Assembly: GCA_024643305.1 (NCBI GenBank)
Contig: JAHENE010000062.1
Coordinates: 1 to 9,319 of the forward strand
Source: Thiobacillaceae bacterium
GTDB lineage: Bacteria > Pseudomonadota > Gammaproteobacteria > Burkholderiales > Thiobacillaceae
DNA length: 9,319 bases
Reading direction: 5' to 3'
The position numbers were made by a program, and so were the translations under genes. This document shows, piece after piece, positions 1 to 7,154 of this stretch. Within the stretch, counting starts at the first letter, position 1, and every line of letters starts with the position of its first letter. The notes below the pieces were generated by a model. It saw only the letters and a list, made by a program, of their open reading frames with translations. It made no database searches and had not been told where the DNA came from.

Positions 1-126
1 ATTGCGTCGGGTGGGCATGGTTTGTGTCTCTTGAGTTTCTACGATTACGGGTTCTGTCGCGAAGCGAGCCAAAAGCTTACATAGACGCGTAAAATCAGGG
101 CCTCTTGAAAAGGCTCACCGCTCACC

Positions 127-816
127 ATGACGCTCACCAAATTACTGCAATCCCAGGGCTTCGGCACGCGCCGCGAATGCCGCGAGCTTGTTCTTTCGGG
201 CAGGGTAATGGTGGCGGGGGAGGTTGTGACGGATGCCGAAACCGAAGTGGCACCCGAGGCACTGAAGTTCTCTGTTAACGGACAGGACTGGCTGTATAGG
301 GTGAATGCATACGTCATGCTGAACAAGCCGGCAGGCTATGAGTGCTCGCAAAAACCCAAACATTACCCAAGCGTGCTGAGCCTGTTGCCGGTCCAGTTGC
401 GTAACCGCGGGTTGCAGACGGTTGGGCGGCTGGACGAGGACACCACCGGCCTGTTGTTGTTGACCGACGACGGGCAATTTCTGCATGTGTATACCTCGCC
501 GAAGAAAAACATTGCCAAGGTTTATCGTGCGACGGTCAAACATCCGCTGACAGACGCACAGCTGACTGCTTTATGCGCCGGTGTTGTGTTGCACGACGAC
601 CCCGAGCCGGTGATTGCGCAATCGGCTATTGCGCGCGATGCGCATACGCTGGAGCTGACACTGACAGGCGGAAAATATCATCAAGTAAAGCGCATGGTGG
701 CCGCCGTAGGCAACCGCGTGGAAGCCCTGCATCGCGAGCGCATGGGTGAATTTGGTCTGCCGGCGGCTCTGGCGCCAGGTGAGTGGTGCTACGTGGAGCC
801 GACCAGCGCTTCCTGA
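127..816 (+). CDS. rsuA: 16S rRNA pseudouridine synthase, RsuA type
   Basis: Converts a uridine of 16S rRNA (U516 in E. coli) to pseudouridine during small-subunit assembly in the cytoplasm. The 229-residue protein has the two-part layout of the family: an N-terminal S4-like RNA-binding domain (about residues 1-45) and a catalytic domain. The catalytic aspartate is D103 in GRLDEDTTGL. The conserved KVY motif is at 131-133 and the GKYHQVKRM motif at 182-190. Length matches E. coli RsuA (231 aa), and the C-terminal part (LHRERMG, APGE) resembles RsuA more than RluB, RluE or RluF, though a sister specificity cannot be excluded. The ATG at 127 begins the S4 domain at the expected point; only a weak AAAAGG stretch lies 13 nt upstream. 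The last 28 bp overlap the end of the convergent downstream gene. Confidence 0.9.
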   Translation: MTLTKLLQSQGFGTRRECRELVLSGRVMVAGEVVTDAETEVAPEALKFSVNGQDWLYRVNAYVMLNKPAGYECSQKPKHYPSVLSLLPVQLRNRGLQTVGRLDEDTTGLLLLTDDGQFLHVYTSPKKNIAKVYRATVKHPLTDAQLTALCAGVVLHDDPEPVIAQSAIARDAHTLELTLTGGKYHQVKRMVAAVGNRVEALHRERMGEFGLPAALAPGEWCYVEPTSAS

Positions 817-1154
817 AGAGCAGAACTCGATAAGGGCAAGGGCAGGACAGCGTCAATTCTGTGGCGTTGCTTCAAAAGATCCAGATCCGCTGCATGGAAA
901 GGGTCATACAGTACGATGATGCGGGTGTTTGGATTGCGCGTGGCCACTGCAAGCAAGGATTCCAGGTTGCTGACGCGATCATGGAAGTAACGCCTGTAGA
1001 AATCCGCTAACACTATGTCTGGGTGCCATGTTTTCAAACGGCTCATGGCTCGTCGAGCGGAGGTTTCAATAACCACTTCGTAGCCTAGTTCTTCTATCTG
1101 CGGCTGAAGATTGCCGCAGCAGCCTGTTTCCATAAGAACTAGCAGTTTTTTCAT
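789..1154 (-). CDS. Degenerate response-regulator receiver-like protein
   Basis: A 121-residue single-domain protein with the alternating beta/alpha pattern of a CheY-like receiver: beta1 MKKLLVLME, beta3 DIVLADF, beta4 RIIVLYD, beta5 DAVLPLP. D51, at the end of beta3, is where the phospho-accepting aspartate would sit. The acidic pair after beta1 is missing (ETGCCG, with a Cys pair at 12-13). The Thr/Ser after beta4 is replaced by Tyr83, and the conserved beta5 lysine is absent (LPLP at 104-107). This suggests a pseudo-receiver that signals by binding rather than by normal phosphorylation; that is inference from fold pattern. There is no output domain and no kinase nearby. It converges on rsuA, overlapping it by 28 bp, and is divergent from the ompA-like gene across 151 bp. 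No clear Shine-Dalgarno precedes the ATG. It could also be an unrelated small Rossmann-like protein. Confidence 0.65.
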   Translation of the reverse strand: MKKLLVLMETGCCGNLQPQIEELGYEVVIETSARRAMSRLKTWHPDIVLADFYRRYFHDRVSNLESLLAVATRNPNTRIIVLYDPFHAADLDLLKQRHRIDAVLPLPLSSSALQEALVGST

Positions 1155-1212
1155 GATGGTTTATACATATAAAGATATGAACAACGGGCCGCTTGATCGT
1201 GGTCCAAGTTCA

Positions 1213-1241
1213 TTGCCACATATTTTCCCACAATGTAAATA
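1213..1241 (+). promoter_or_regulatory. Candidate sigma70 promoter of the ompA-like gene
   Basis: TTGCCA (1213-1218) and TAAATA (1236-1241) are separated by exactly 17 bp and resemble the -35 and -10 consensus. They would start a transcript near 1248, giving a leader of about 58 nt. The pair lies in the divergent intergenic region upstream of the ompA-like gene. It is a pattern match only. No comparable promoter was found for the opposing receiver gene. Confidence 0.4.
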
Positions 1242-1292
1242 CTTGGTTGCTTGGGCCGCACATGTTGCTGCCGGGTTATGCATTTAAGCAAT

Positions 1293-1298
1293 AAGGAG
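1293..1298 (+). promoter_or_regulatory. Strong ribosome binding site of the ompA-like gene
   Basis: AAGGAG ends 7 nt before the ATG at 1306. It is the clearest Shine-Dalgarno in the window and fixes the start, which also begins a signal peptide. It suggests abundant translation, as expected for an envelope protein; most other genes here have weak sites. Confidence 0.75.
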
Positions 1299-1305
1299 AC
1301 GAATA

Positions 1306-2220
1306 ATGTTTAAACACTTTTTTTCATTGGGCGCGATAAGCGTTGCGCTGATGACGGTTCCTGCGATGAACGTGAAGGCAGAAGAGCGTTACTACGACCC
1401 TTCCAACGTGGCTAGCCCAACGGGGAAAACCATAGGCTATGAATTGGATTTGAGAATTGGCTGTCCTGGCCAGTCGTTTTCGGGCACGCCATGCAAGGCG
1501 TCCCAGCCGCTCGACAGCGATGGTGATGGGGTGATTGATGAGAAGGACAAGTGCCCTAATACCCCGAAAGGCCGCAAGGTGGATGCAAACGGCTGCGAAC
1601 TGGATAGTGACGGCGATGGCGTTGTGGACGGGCTGGACAAGTGCCCCAATACTCCCCCAGGCCGCAAGGTTAACGCCCAGGGTTGCGAACTTGATAGCGA
1701 CGGCGATGGCGTTATGGATGGATTGGACAAGTGTCCCAATACCCCCCCAGGCCGCAAGGTGGATGCAAACGGCTGCGAAATCGATACTGATGGTGACGGC
1801 TTGGTGGATGGCGTGGACAAATGTCCCACCGTGTATGCAAAAACAGCTGATGGCTGTCCGCTGCAACCTGCGCCTGTGCCAGAGAAGCTGGTTCTGGAAG
1901 GGGTGAATTTTGACAACGACAAAGCCACATTGCGTTCGGATGCACAGGCCATTCTTGAACAGGCTGCTGAATCATTGAAGAAGTGGGGTGATGTCAAGGT
2001 TGAAGTCGCAGGACACACCGATTCCAAAGCCAGTGATGACTACAATATGAAGTTGTCGCAGAGCCGGGCAGAGGCTGTTCGAGAGTACCTCATCAGTAAG
2101 GGCGTTGGGGCCGATCGGTTGAGTGCCAAGGGGTATGGCGAGACTGCCCCTGTCGCGGACAATGAAACCGAAGAAGGGCGGGCCCATAATCGGCGAGTGG
2201 AACTGGTGCCCCAGCAGTAA
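1306..2220 (+). CDS. OmpA-family envelope protein with thrombospondin type 3 repeats
   Basis: A 304-residue exported protein that probably anchors the outer membrane or periplasm to peptidoglycan. Residues 1-25 form a signal peptide ending in VKA before EERYY. A short linker with Cys53 and Cys63 follows. Then come four TSP type 3 repeats (about residues 70-184), each with DxDGDGxxD calcium-binding loops and a CPNTP...GC cysteine pair. The last repeat is shortened. Residues about 195-304 are an OmpA/MotB domain: GHTD with D239 and LSQSRA with R254, spaced 15 residues like the diaminopimelate-binding Asp and Arg of OmpA, plus the terminal NRRVEL. No eight-strand OmpA barrel is present; the N-terminal region is too short, so the protein is either periplasmic or attached by its N-terminal segment. 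It is monocistronic, with its own candidate promoter and a strong terminator. It is related to, but not the same as, E. coli OmpA, so no symbol is given. Confidence 0.88.
   Translation: MFKHFFSLGAISVALMTVPAMNVKAEERYYDPSNVASPTGKTIGYELDLRIGCPGQSFSGTPCKASQPLDSDGDGVIDEKDKCPNTPKGRKVDANGCELDSDGDGVVDGLDKCPNTPPGRKVNAQGCELDSDGDGVMDGLDKCPNTPPGRKVDANGCEIDTDGDGLVDGVDKCPTVYAKTADGCPLQPAPVPEKLVLEGVNFDNDKATLRSDAQAILEQAAESLKKWGDVKVEVAGHTDSKASDDYNMKLSQSRAEAVREYLISKGVGADRLSAKGYGETAPVADNETEEGRAHNRRVELVPQQ
1513..1857 (+). repeat. Tandem 90-bp TSP3 coding repeats (about 3.8 copies)
   Basis: In-frame units begin at 1513, 1603, 1693 and 1783. The first three are exactly 90 bp (30 codons) and the fourth is truncated to about 75 bp. 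They encode DSDGDGVxDxxDKCPNTPxG followed by RKVxAxGCE. A 31-bp stretch in unit 1 (1569-1599) is identical to one in unit 3 (1749-1779), exactly two units apart. Unit 2 differs there at several codons. Confidence 0.9.
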
Positions 2221-2239
2221 TTGGGCACCCATAAAATGG

Positions 2240-2266
2240 AACGGGGGCTTAGCCCCCGTTTTTTTT
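2240..2266 (+). terminator. Intrinsic terminator after the ompA-like gene
   Basis: A nine-base arm (AACGGGGGC, 2240-2248) pairs perfectly with GCCCCCGTT (2252-2260) across a three-base loop. The run of T continues to 2266. It lies 20 bp after the stop codon. On the minus strand the same hairpin lies 15 bp past the end of trhO but is followed by a poorer T tract, so it may act weakly in both directions. Confidence 0.88.
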
Positions 2267-2280
2267 GTTAAAAGAGATGA

Positions 2281-3030
2281 TTAACGATGAGGCATTGCCT
2301 CGTGAGTGGGTTTAAGGCCGGGGTCCAGCTCTGTGCGGTCGTCGAATACCACGCAGTTTCCAGCCCAGTGTGCGCCGCCGACTTCCTCGAAATATTTGAG
2401 AATGCCGCCATCGAGTTGGTAGACGTTCTGCATGCCGAGCTTGTTCATGTAGAGCACGGCTTTTTCGCAGCGAATGCCGCCGGTGCAAAAGGTGACCACG
2501 GCTTTATCGGCGAAATCCTGCCGATGGGTGGCAATGGCTTCAGGATACTGTGAGAAACGTTCGATGCCGAAATCGAGGGCATTGATGAAGGTGCCGGCTT
2601 CCACTTCAAACACGTTGCGCGTATCGATCATCACCACTTCACGGCCGTTATCATCGGTGCCGCGATCCAGCCAGTTTCTCAGCTTGGCGGCTGAGATAGC
2701 TACAGCGCGGTGCTCCTCGGGACGAATATCCAGCACCTTCATGGTGATGATTTCCTTCTTGAGACGGACGCGCATTTTTTTGAAAGGAACAGATTCAGAC
2801 CAGCTTTTCTTCGCGACGATATCGGCGAAGCGTTCATCCGCGTGGAGAAAATCCAGGAAGCCATGGATGGCGTCAGTCTCGCCGGCCAGGAAAATGTTGA
2901 TGCCTTCCGGTGCAAGCAGGATCGTACCTTTGAGCTGCAGTGAGTCGCATTGTTGTTGCAGACAATCGCGCAGGTTTTCCCGATCGGTCAGGCTGACGAA
3001 CTTGTAGGTGGAGATGTTGAGTACGGACAT
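2281..3030 (-). CDS. trhO: tRNA uridine(34) hydroxylase, rhodanese-domain (TrhO/YceA family)
   Basis: Members of this family hydroxylate U34 in the anticodon wobble position, using oxygen, as a step toward 5-oxyacetyl or methoxy uridine. The 249-residue protein has the family's N-terminal ferredoxin-like domain (about 1-95, with [13 protein letters not shown] at 33-45) and a rhodanese domain (about 115-220). The active loop is [10 protein letters not shown] at 182-191, with C182 in the rhodanese catalytic position and C188 conserved in this family. [11 protein letters not shown] at 207-217 is another family signature. E. coli YceA is about 350 residues; this version stops soon after the rhodanese domain and lacks the extra C-terminal segment, a shorter form that is probably complete rather than broken. 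No Shine-Dalgarno is evident before the ATG. It lies 100 bp downstream of topA on the same strand, with a large palindrome in the gap, so it may have its own promoter. Confidence 0.9.
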   Translation of the reverse strand: MSVLNISTYKFVSLTDRENLRDCLQQQCDSLQLKGTILLAPEGINIFLAGETDAIHGFLDFLHADERFADIVAKKSWSESVPFKKMRVRLKKEIITMKVLDIRPEEHRAVAISAAKLRNWLDRGTDDNGREVVMIDTRNVFEVEAGTFINALDFGIERFSQYPEAIATHRQDFADKAVVTFCTGGIRCEKAVLYMNKLGMQNVYQLDGGILKYFEEVGGAHWAGNCVVFDDRTELDPGLKPTHEAMPHR

Positions 3031-3052
3031 GAAAAACGAAAAGTCGGGTTAA

Positions 3053-3086
3053 GCGCAGAGAAAAACAAGCTTATTTTACTCTGCGC
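3053..3086. repeat. 34-bp near-perfect palindrome between topA and trhO
   Basis: The arms GCGCAGAG (3053-3060) and CTCTGCGC (3079-3086) match perfectly. Pairing continues through an A/T-rich core to a central AAGCTT, with only two mismatched positions (3061/3078 and 3066/3073), giving 15 of 17 pairs. It lies 23-56 bp upstream of the trhO start. On the minus strand the core contains TAAAAT (3078-3073), a possible -10 element, without a good -35. No T run follows on either strand, so it does not look like a standard terminator. It may be an operator, a hairpin in a topA-trhO transcript, or a small dispersed repeat. Confidence 0.7.
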
Positions 3087-3130
3087 CCAGCGTGCCTTTT
3101 GCGGAAAAAGCCATTAAGTCCGGATGGGGG

Positions 3131-5623
3131 TCAGGAGGCCTTTTTCTTGGCAGCCGGTTTTTTGGCCGGGGCCTTCTTGGCTGGGATCTTTTTCGCAGCA
3201 GCTTTCTTGGTGGTGCCGCCCTTCTCCGCTTTTGCGGCGATCAGCGGCAATGCATCAAGCAGGGTTATGGATTGTGGATCAAGATCCTTGGGCAGCGTGG
3301 CGTTGACCTTGTTGTGGCTTACATACCAGCCGTAGCGGCCGTTTTGCAGGTTTACCGGCTTGCCGTCTTCGGGGTGTTTGCCGAGCTCTTTCTTTTCGCT
3401 ACCCGCGGCGCCGCGGCCGCGGGTCGCTGGCATTTCCAGTACTTCAACGGCTCTTTCCAAACCAATGGTGTAGACGTCATCGTCTTTGGGTATGGATTTG
3501 AACTTGCCGTCGTGCAGCAGGTAGGGGCCAAAACGGCCGATATTGGCAACGATGGGCAGTCCGGTTTTGGGATTGTGGCCCACCTCGCGCGGCAGCGACA
3601 GCCATTTGAGCGCCATTTCCAGCGTAGCGGACTCCGGCGGCAGCCCCTTGGGCAGCGAAGCGCGGCGCGGTTTGGGCGCCTTCTTGTCTTCGGGTGTTAC
3701 GCCGACCTGCACATACCAGCCGAAACGGCCGTTCATCAAGAACACGTCTTCACCGGTGGCGGGATAGCTGCCCAGTACGGAGGGGCCTTCTTCATTGCCG
3801 TGCAGCGGACGGGTGTAATCGCACGTCGGGTAGGCCGAACAACCGATGAAGATCCCTCGCTTGCTGGCCTGCATGTTCAGCGTGGCGCCGCATTTGGGAC
3901 ATTTTTCCTCCATCGGCACACCGCGCTCGACATTCTGCTTGGCGGCAAGTTCGCCATTGAATTCCTTCCAGAAATCCTCAAGCAGCTTGGTCCACACCCG
4001 CTTGCCGTTGGAAACATCGTCTAGCCGGTCTTCCAGCTTGGCGGTGAAGTCGTAATCGACGTAGTGGGTGAAATGCCGCGTGAGAAAGCCATTTACCAAT
4101 CGCCCGATAGGGGTTGGCATAAAGCGTTTCTTGTCGAGGATGGCGTACTCGCGATCCTGCAAGGTGGAGATGATGCTGGCGTAGGTGGAAGGCCGGCCGA
4201 TACCAAACTCCTCTAGCGCCTTGACCAGGCTTGCTTCGGTGAAACGCGGCGGCGGCTGGGTGAAATGCTGCTCGCCGTAGAGATTGTCTACCGGCAGGAT
4301 TTCACCTTCTTTCAAAAGCGGTAGCTTGGCCTCTTCCTCATCTTCCTCGTCGTCATGGTAGACCGCGAGAAAGCCGGCAAAGGCCAGGGTTTGGCCAGTG
4401 GCGCGAAACACGCCCTGATTCACCATCATGTCGGCGGCCACGGTGTCGAACTGGGCAGCGTTCATTTGCGAGGCGACGGCACGCTTCCAGACCAGTTCGT
4501 ACAGGCGGTACTGGTCACTCGAAAGAAAACTCTTCAGGCTTTCCGGCGTGCGCGCAACCGAAGTCGGGCGGATGGCTTCATGCGCTTCCTGCGCGTTCTT
4601 GGTTTTGGCGCGGTAATGGATGGGCTGGCTGGGCAGGAAGTCCTTGTCGAACTTCTTGCCGACCCAGTCGCGGATGTCGGCTATTGCCTCGTTGGCGAGG
4701 TTTACCGAATCGGTTCGCATGTAGGTGATAAGGCCGACCGTGCCGGAACCGACATCAATGCCTTCATACAGCTGCTGTGCGGTGCGCATGGCGCGGTCGG
4801 TTGTCATGCCCAGCTGGCGCACTGCCGCCTGCTGCAGGGTCGAGGTGGTGAACGGCGGCGGCGCATTGCGTGCCTTACGCTTCTTTTCCACCTGCATGAC
4901 CTTGGCTTCCTTGGCTTCCAAGGTTTTCAGGATTTGTGCCTGGCGGGCCTCATTTTCCACGGAAAACTGCGTGAGTTTTTCGCCCTCGAAATGCGTGAGC
5001 CTGGCGGAGAAGGTTTGCTTTTCCTTGTGCGAGTCCAGATGGAGCGTCCAGTATTCGCGCGGCGTGAACTTCTCGATTTCTTCCTCGCGCTCGACAATCA
5101 AACGCAGTGCAGGGCTTTGCACGCGCCCGGCCGAGAGCCCGGGACTGATTTTTTTCCACAGCAGCGGCGACAAATTAAAACCGACCAGATAATCCAGCAC
5201 GCGCCGTGCCTGCTGGGCGTTGACCAGATCCATCGAAATGTCACGCGGGTGCGCCACGGCATCCTTCACCGCGCTTTCGGTGATTTCATAAAATGCGACG
5301 CGTTTCAGCTTGCCGGGCTTGAGCAGTTTTTTCTCATTAAGGATCTCGGCCAGATGCCAGGATATGGCCTCACCCTCACGGTCCGGGTCGGTTGCGAGCA
5401 GGATTTCGTCGGCTCTTTTTGCCGCCTTGCAGATTGCGTCGACGTGCTTTTGGTTACGCTCGATGATCTGGTATTTCATCGAGAAGTCATCAGTATTGAC
5501 CGCCCCTGTCTTGGGCTCAAGATCGCGCACGTGGCCATAGGAGGCGAGGATTTCATAATCGCCGCCCAGATATTTCTGCAGCGTTTTCGACTTGGAAGGG
5601 GACTCAACGACGACGAGTTTCAT
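3131..5623 (-). CDS. topA: DNA topoisomerase I (type IA)
   Basis: Relaxes negative supercoils by cutting and resealing one DNA strand. The 830-residue protein starts with a TOPRIM domain: E7 in VVVESPSK and the DPDRE triad D79, D81, E83 for magnesium. The family signature SAGRVQSPALRLI is at 164-176 and the catalytic tyrosine is Y301 in TYMRTDS (Y319 in E. coli). The active-site fold continues through GIGRPSTYASII (475-486). A single four-cysteine zinc finger (C575, C578, C595, C601) is followed by about three TOPRIM-C type repeats with NGRFGWYV or IGRFGPYL cores (about 630, 695, 761). The tail 801-830 is a Lys/Ala-rich extension that probably binds DNA. E. coli has three C-terminal zinc fingers instead; this layout is common in betaproteobacteria. 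The ATG is 7 bp after the smg stop, with no clear Shine-Dalgarno, consistent with coupled translation in the dprA operon. Confidence 0.97.
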   Translation of the reverse strand: MKLVVVESPSKSKTLQKYLGGDYEILASYGHVRDLEPKTGAVNTDDFSMKYQIIERNQKHVDAICKAAKRADEILLATDPDREGEAISWHLAEILNEKKLLKPGKLKRVAFYEITESAVKDAVAHPRDISMDLVNAQQARRVLDYLVGFNLSPLLWKKISPGLSAGRVQSPALRLIVEREEEIEKFTPREYWTLHLDSHKEKQTFSARLTHFEGEKLTQFSVENEARQAQILKTLEAKEAKVMQVEKKRKARNAPPPFTTSTLQQAAVRQLGMTTDRAMRTAQQLYEGIDVGSGTVGLITYMRTDSVNLANEAIADIRDWVGKKFDKDFLPSQPIHYRAKTKNAQEAHEAIRPTSVARTPESLKSFLSSDQYRLYELVWKRAVASQMNAAQFDTVAADMMVNQGVFRATGQTLAFAGFLAVYHDDEEDEEEAKLPLLKEGEILPVDNLYGEQHFTQPPPRFTEASLVKALEEFGIGRPSTYASIISTLQDREYAILDKKRFMPTPIGRLVNGFLTRHFTHYVDYDFTAKLEDRLDDVSNGKRVWTKLLEDFWKEFNGELAAKQNVERGVPMEEKCPKCGATLNMQASKRGIFIGCSAYPTCDYTRPLHGNEEGPSVLGSYPATGEDVFLMNGRFGWYVQVGVTPEDKKAPKPRRASLPKGLPPESATLEMALKWLSLPREVGHNPKTGLPIVANIGRFGPYLLHDGKFKSIPKDDDVYTIGLERAVEVLEMPATRGRGAAGSEKKELGKHPEDGKPVNLQNGRYGWYVSHNKVNATLPKDLDPQSITLLDALPLIAAKAEKGGTTKKAAAKKIPAKKAPAKKPAAKKKAS

Positions 5624-5630
5624 TTAATTT

Positions 5631-6074
5631 TCAGTGCAGTGTGGTCTCGTTGAGCAACAGCTCTTCCAGAAAGGTGAAGTGTTCAATATGGCCGCGGCTC
5701 CATAGCACGACCAAACTCATCCAGCGTACTTGGTCGGCGCTGATGTCCTCGCCGGGAAGTAGCAGCAATCCGTTGATGACCCATTCACGTGATACCGCGT
5801 CGAGAATCTGGGCTTCCTCCAGAAAACGCAGGCTGGCGATGCAGTCATCGTCAAGCCTGTCCATCTCCTCAGGCGCATAGTGCCGGAAATGCGCGACTTC
5901 CATCAAACGTGGATGGGTTTCCGTTGTCGCCATGTATCCAAACCAGTCGAGCGCCTCTTTGACGGAAATCTCGTCAAATCCGGCGGCGAAAAGCTTCTTT
6001 TCCAGAACGTCGCGATCAGGGGCCAGTTCGGCCATGCGGTAGCTTTCGTACAAATAGACCAGGATTTCAAGCAT
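5631..6074 (-). CDS. smg: Smg family protein (DUF494)
   Basis: A 147-residue acidic soluble protein. Its start (MLEILVYLYESY) and the segments DRDVLEKKLFAAGFD and ALDWF are characteristic of the Smg/DUF494 family, found almost always between dprA and topA in beta- and gammaproteobacteria. No enzymatic motif, signal peptide or membrane segment is visible, and the molecular role is not established. The ATG at 6074 lies 5 bp past the dprA stop, and the stop is 7 bp before topA, so it sits in the middle of a tight operon. A competing ATG 4 nt upstream is out of frame. Confidence 0.9.
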   Translation of the reverse strand: MLEILVYLYESYRMAELAPDRDVLEKKLFAAGFDEISVKEALDWFGYMATTETHPRLMEVAHFRHYAPEEMDRLDDDCIASLRFLEEAQILDAVSREWVINGLLLLPGEDISADQVRWMSLVVLWSRGHIEHFTFLEELLLNETTLH

Positions 6075-6079
6075 ACATT

Positions 6080-7150
6080 TCAGATAAGTCGTTGGTAGCG
6101 CCCGCCCGGAAGTTGGGTGACCCGTCCTTCCAGTTCAAGCGTCAACAGCTTCGCCGAAAGCGCTTCCACCGTCAACCCGCTACGCGCCGCAAGCTGGTCC
6201 AGACTGGCGGGATCGTAGCCCAGATGTTGTAAAAGCGGCTCAATCTCGCCGCCAGGGCTTGTGTCAGGGGACGGGGGCGGCATGGCAGCCCAGGCCAGCT
6301 CTTCCACGATGTCCTGTGCCGATTCAATCAGCTTGGCGCCCTGTTTGATCAAAGCGTGACAGCCTTTGGACAGCGGCGAGTGGATGGAACCGGGAATGGC
6401 CATGACTTCGCGCCCCTGCTCCAGCGCCAGCCTTGCCGTGATGAGCGAACCGGAATTAAGCGCAGCTTCCACCACCAGCACGCCGTGCGAAAGCCCAGAA
6501 ATAATGCGGTTGCGCTTGGGAAAGTGACCGGGCGCCGAAATCGTGCCCAGCGGGAACTCGGACAACAGCAAGCCTTTTTCGGCGATTTCATGCGCCAGTG
6601 TTTTGTTGCGGGCCGGGTAGACCCGGTCCAGACCGGTGCCGACTACAGCGATGGTGGAGCCGGCGCCCTTCAAGCCGCCGCGATGCGCAGCCGCATCGAT
6701 GCCCAGCGCCAGCCCGCTAGTGATTGAAATGCCAGCTTCTGACAGGGTCTGTGCAAAAGCTTCGGCATTGGCTTCGCCTTGCGGCGTGGCGTTGCGGCTG
6801 CCAACCACCGCAAGGCAGTTCTGTCCCAGCATCTCACGCTGGCCTTTGGCGTACAGAAGCGCGGGCGGATCTGCGATTTCACGCAACTGGGCCGGGTAGT
6901 CTTCATCCAGAAAGGTGATCAGATGATGGCCGGGTTGGGAAATCCAGGCCAGGCTGTCGGACAGCAATTGCGCATCCGGCCCGGCCTGCAGGGCTTCGAT
7001 CTGTTTTGCGCTCAGGTGCTGGGCGAGCTGGGCGCGCGATGCGGCCAGCGCCGTTTGCGGCGAACCGAAAGCTTCCAGCAGTCGACGCTGCGCGCCATCC
7101 CCGATACCGGGAACAAGCGCGAGCTTCAACCATGCGTCGTGGTTCTGCAC
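6080..7150 (-). CDS. dprA: DNA-processing protein DprA
   Basis: DprA binds incoming single-stranded DNA during natural transformation and loads RecA on it. The 356-residue protein shows an N-terminal helix-hairpin-like region (LKLALVPGIGDGAQRRLLEAFG, 8-29 in part), an extended Rossmann fold, and a C-terminal winged-helix domain (about 303-354, DQLAARSGLTVEALSAKLLTLE region). Rossmann motifs include VVGSRNATPQG (115-125), SGLALGIDAAAH (145-156), RNRIISGLS (213-221) and GSLITA (234-239). The start codon is GTG, 4 bp after the stop of the membrane-protein gene. No strong Shine-Dalgarno precedes it, so translation is probably coupled to that gene. Its presence does not prove natural competence, as dprA is widespread in non-competent species. 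Confidence 0.95.
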   Translation of the reverse strand: MQNHDAWLKLALVPGIGDGAQRRLLEAFGSPQTALAASRAQLAQHLSAKQIEALQAGPDAQLLSDSLAWISQPGHHLITFLDEDYPAQLREIADPPALLYAKGQREMLGQNCLAVVGSRNATPQGEANAEAFAQTLSEAGISITSGLALGIDAAAHRGGLKGAGSTIAVVGTGLDRVYPARNKTLAHEIAEKGLLLSEFPLGTISAPGHFPKRNRIISGLSHGVLVVEAALNSGSLITARLALEQGREVMAIPGSIHSPLSKGCHALIKQGAKLIESAQDIVEELAWAAMPPPSPDTSPGGEIEPLLQHLGYDPASLDQLAARSGLTVEALSAKLLTLELEGRVTQLPGGRYQRLI

Positions 7151-7154
7151 CGAA

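Noticed and set aside
1..92. Possible 3' end of an upstream plus-strand gene (open frame ending at 92, others at 34 and 84)
   Set aside because: All three frames end within the first 100 bases and none gives a recognisable protein end, so no gene can be assigned. No terminator or clear promoter was seen in 1-126 either.
1513..1857. Possible CRISPR-like or satellite array
   Set aside because: The period is a whole number of codons, the units are contiguous with no unique spacers, and they encode a known calcium-binding repeat.
1437..2027. Antisense frames across the TSP3 repeats with repetitive proteins
   Set aside because: Their repetition only reflects the 90-bp coding repeats of the ompA-like gene on the other strand.
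3092..4024. 310-residue plus-strand open frame
   Set aside because: Antisense to the C-terminal part of topA. The Gly/Phe/Leu-rich start simply mirrors the Lys/Ala-rich tail of TopA.
4355..5653. 432-residue open frame on the plus strand
   Set aside because: It lies antisense to topA, which has all family motifs. Its protein has no recognisable domain and the composition expected of a shadow frame.
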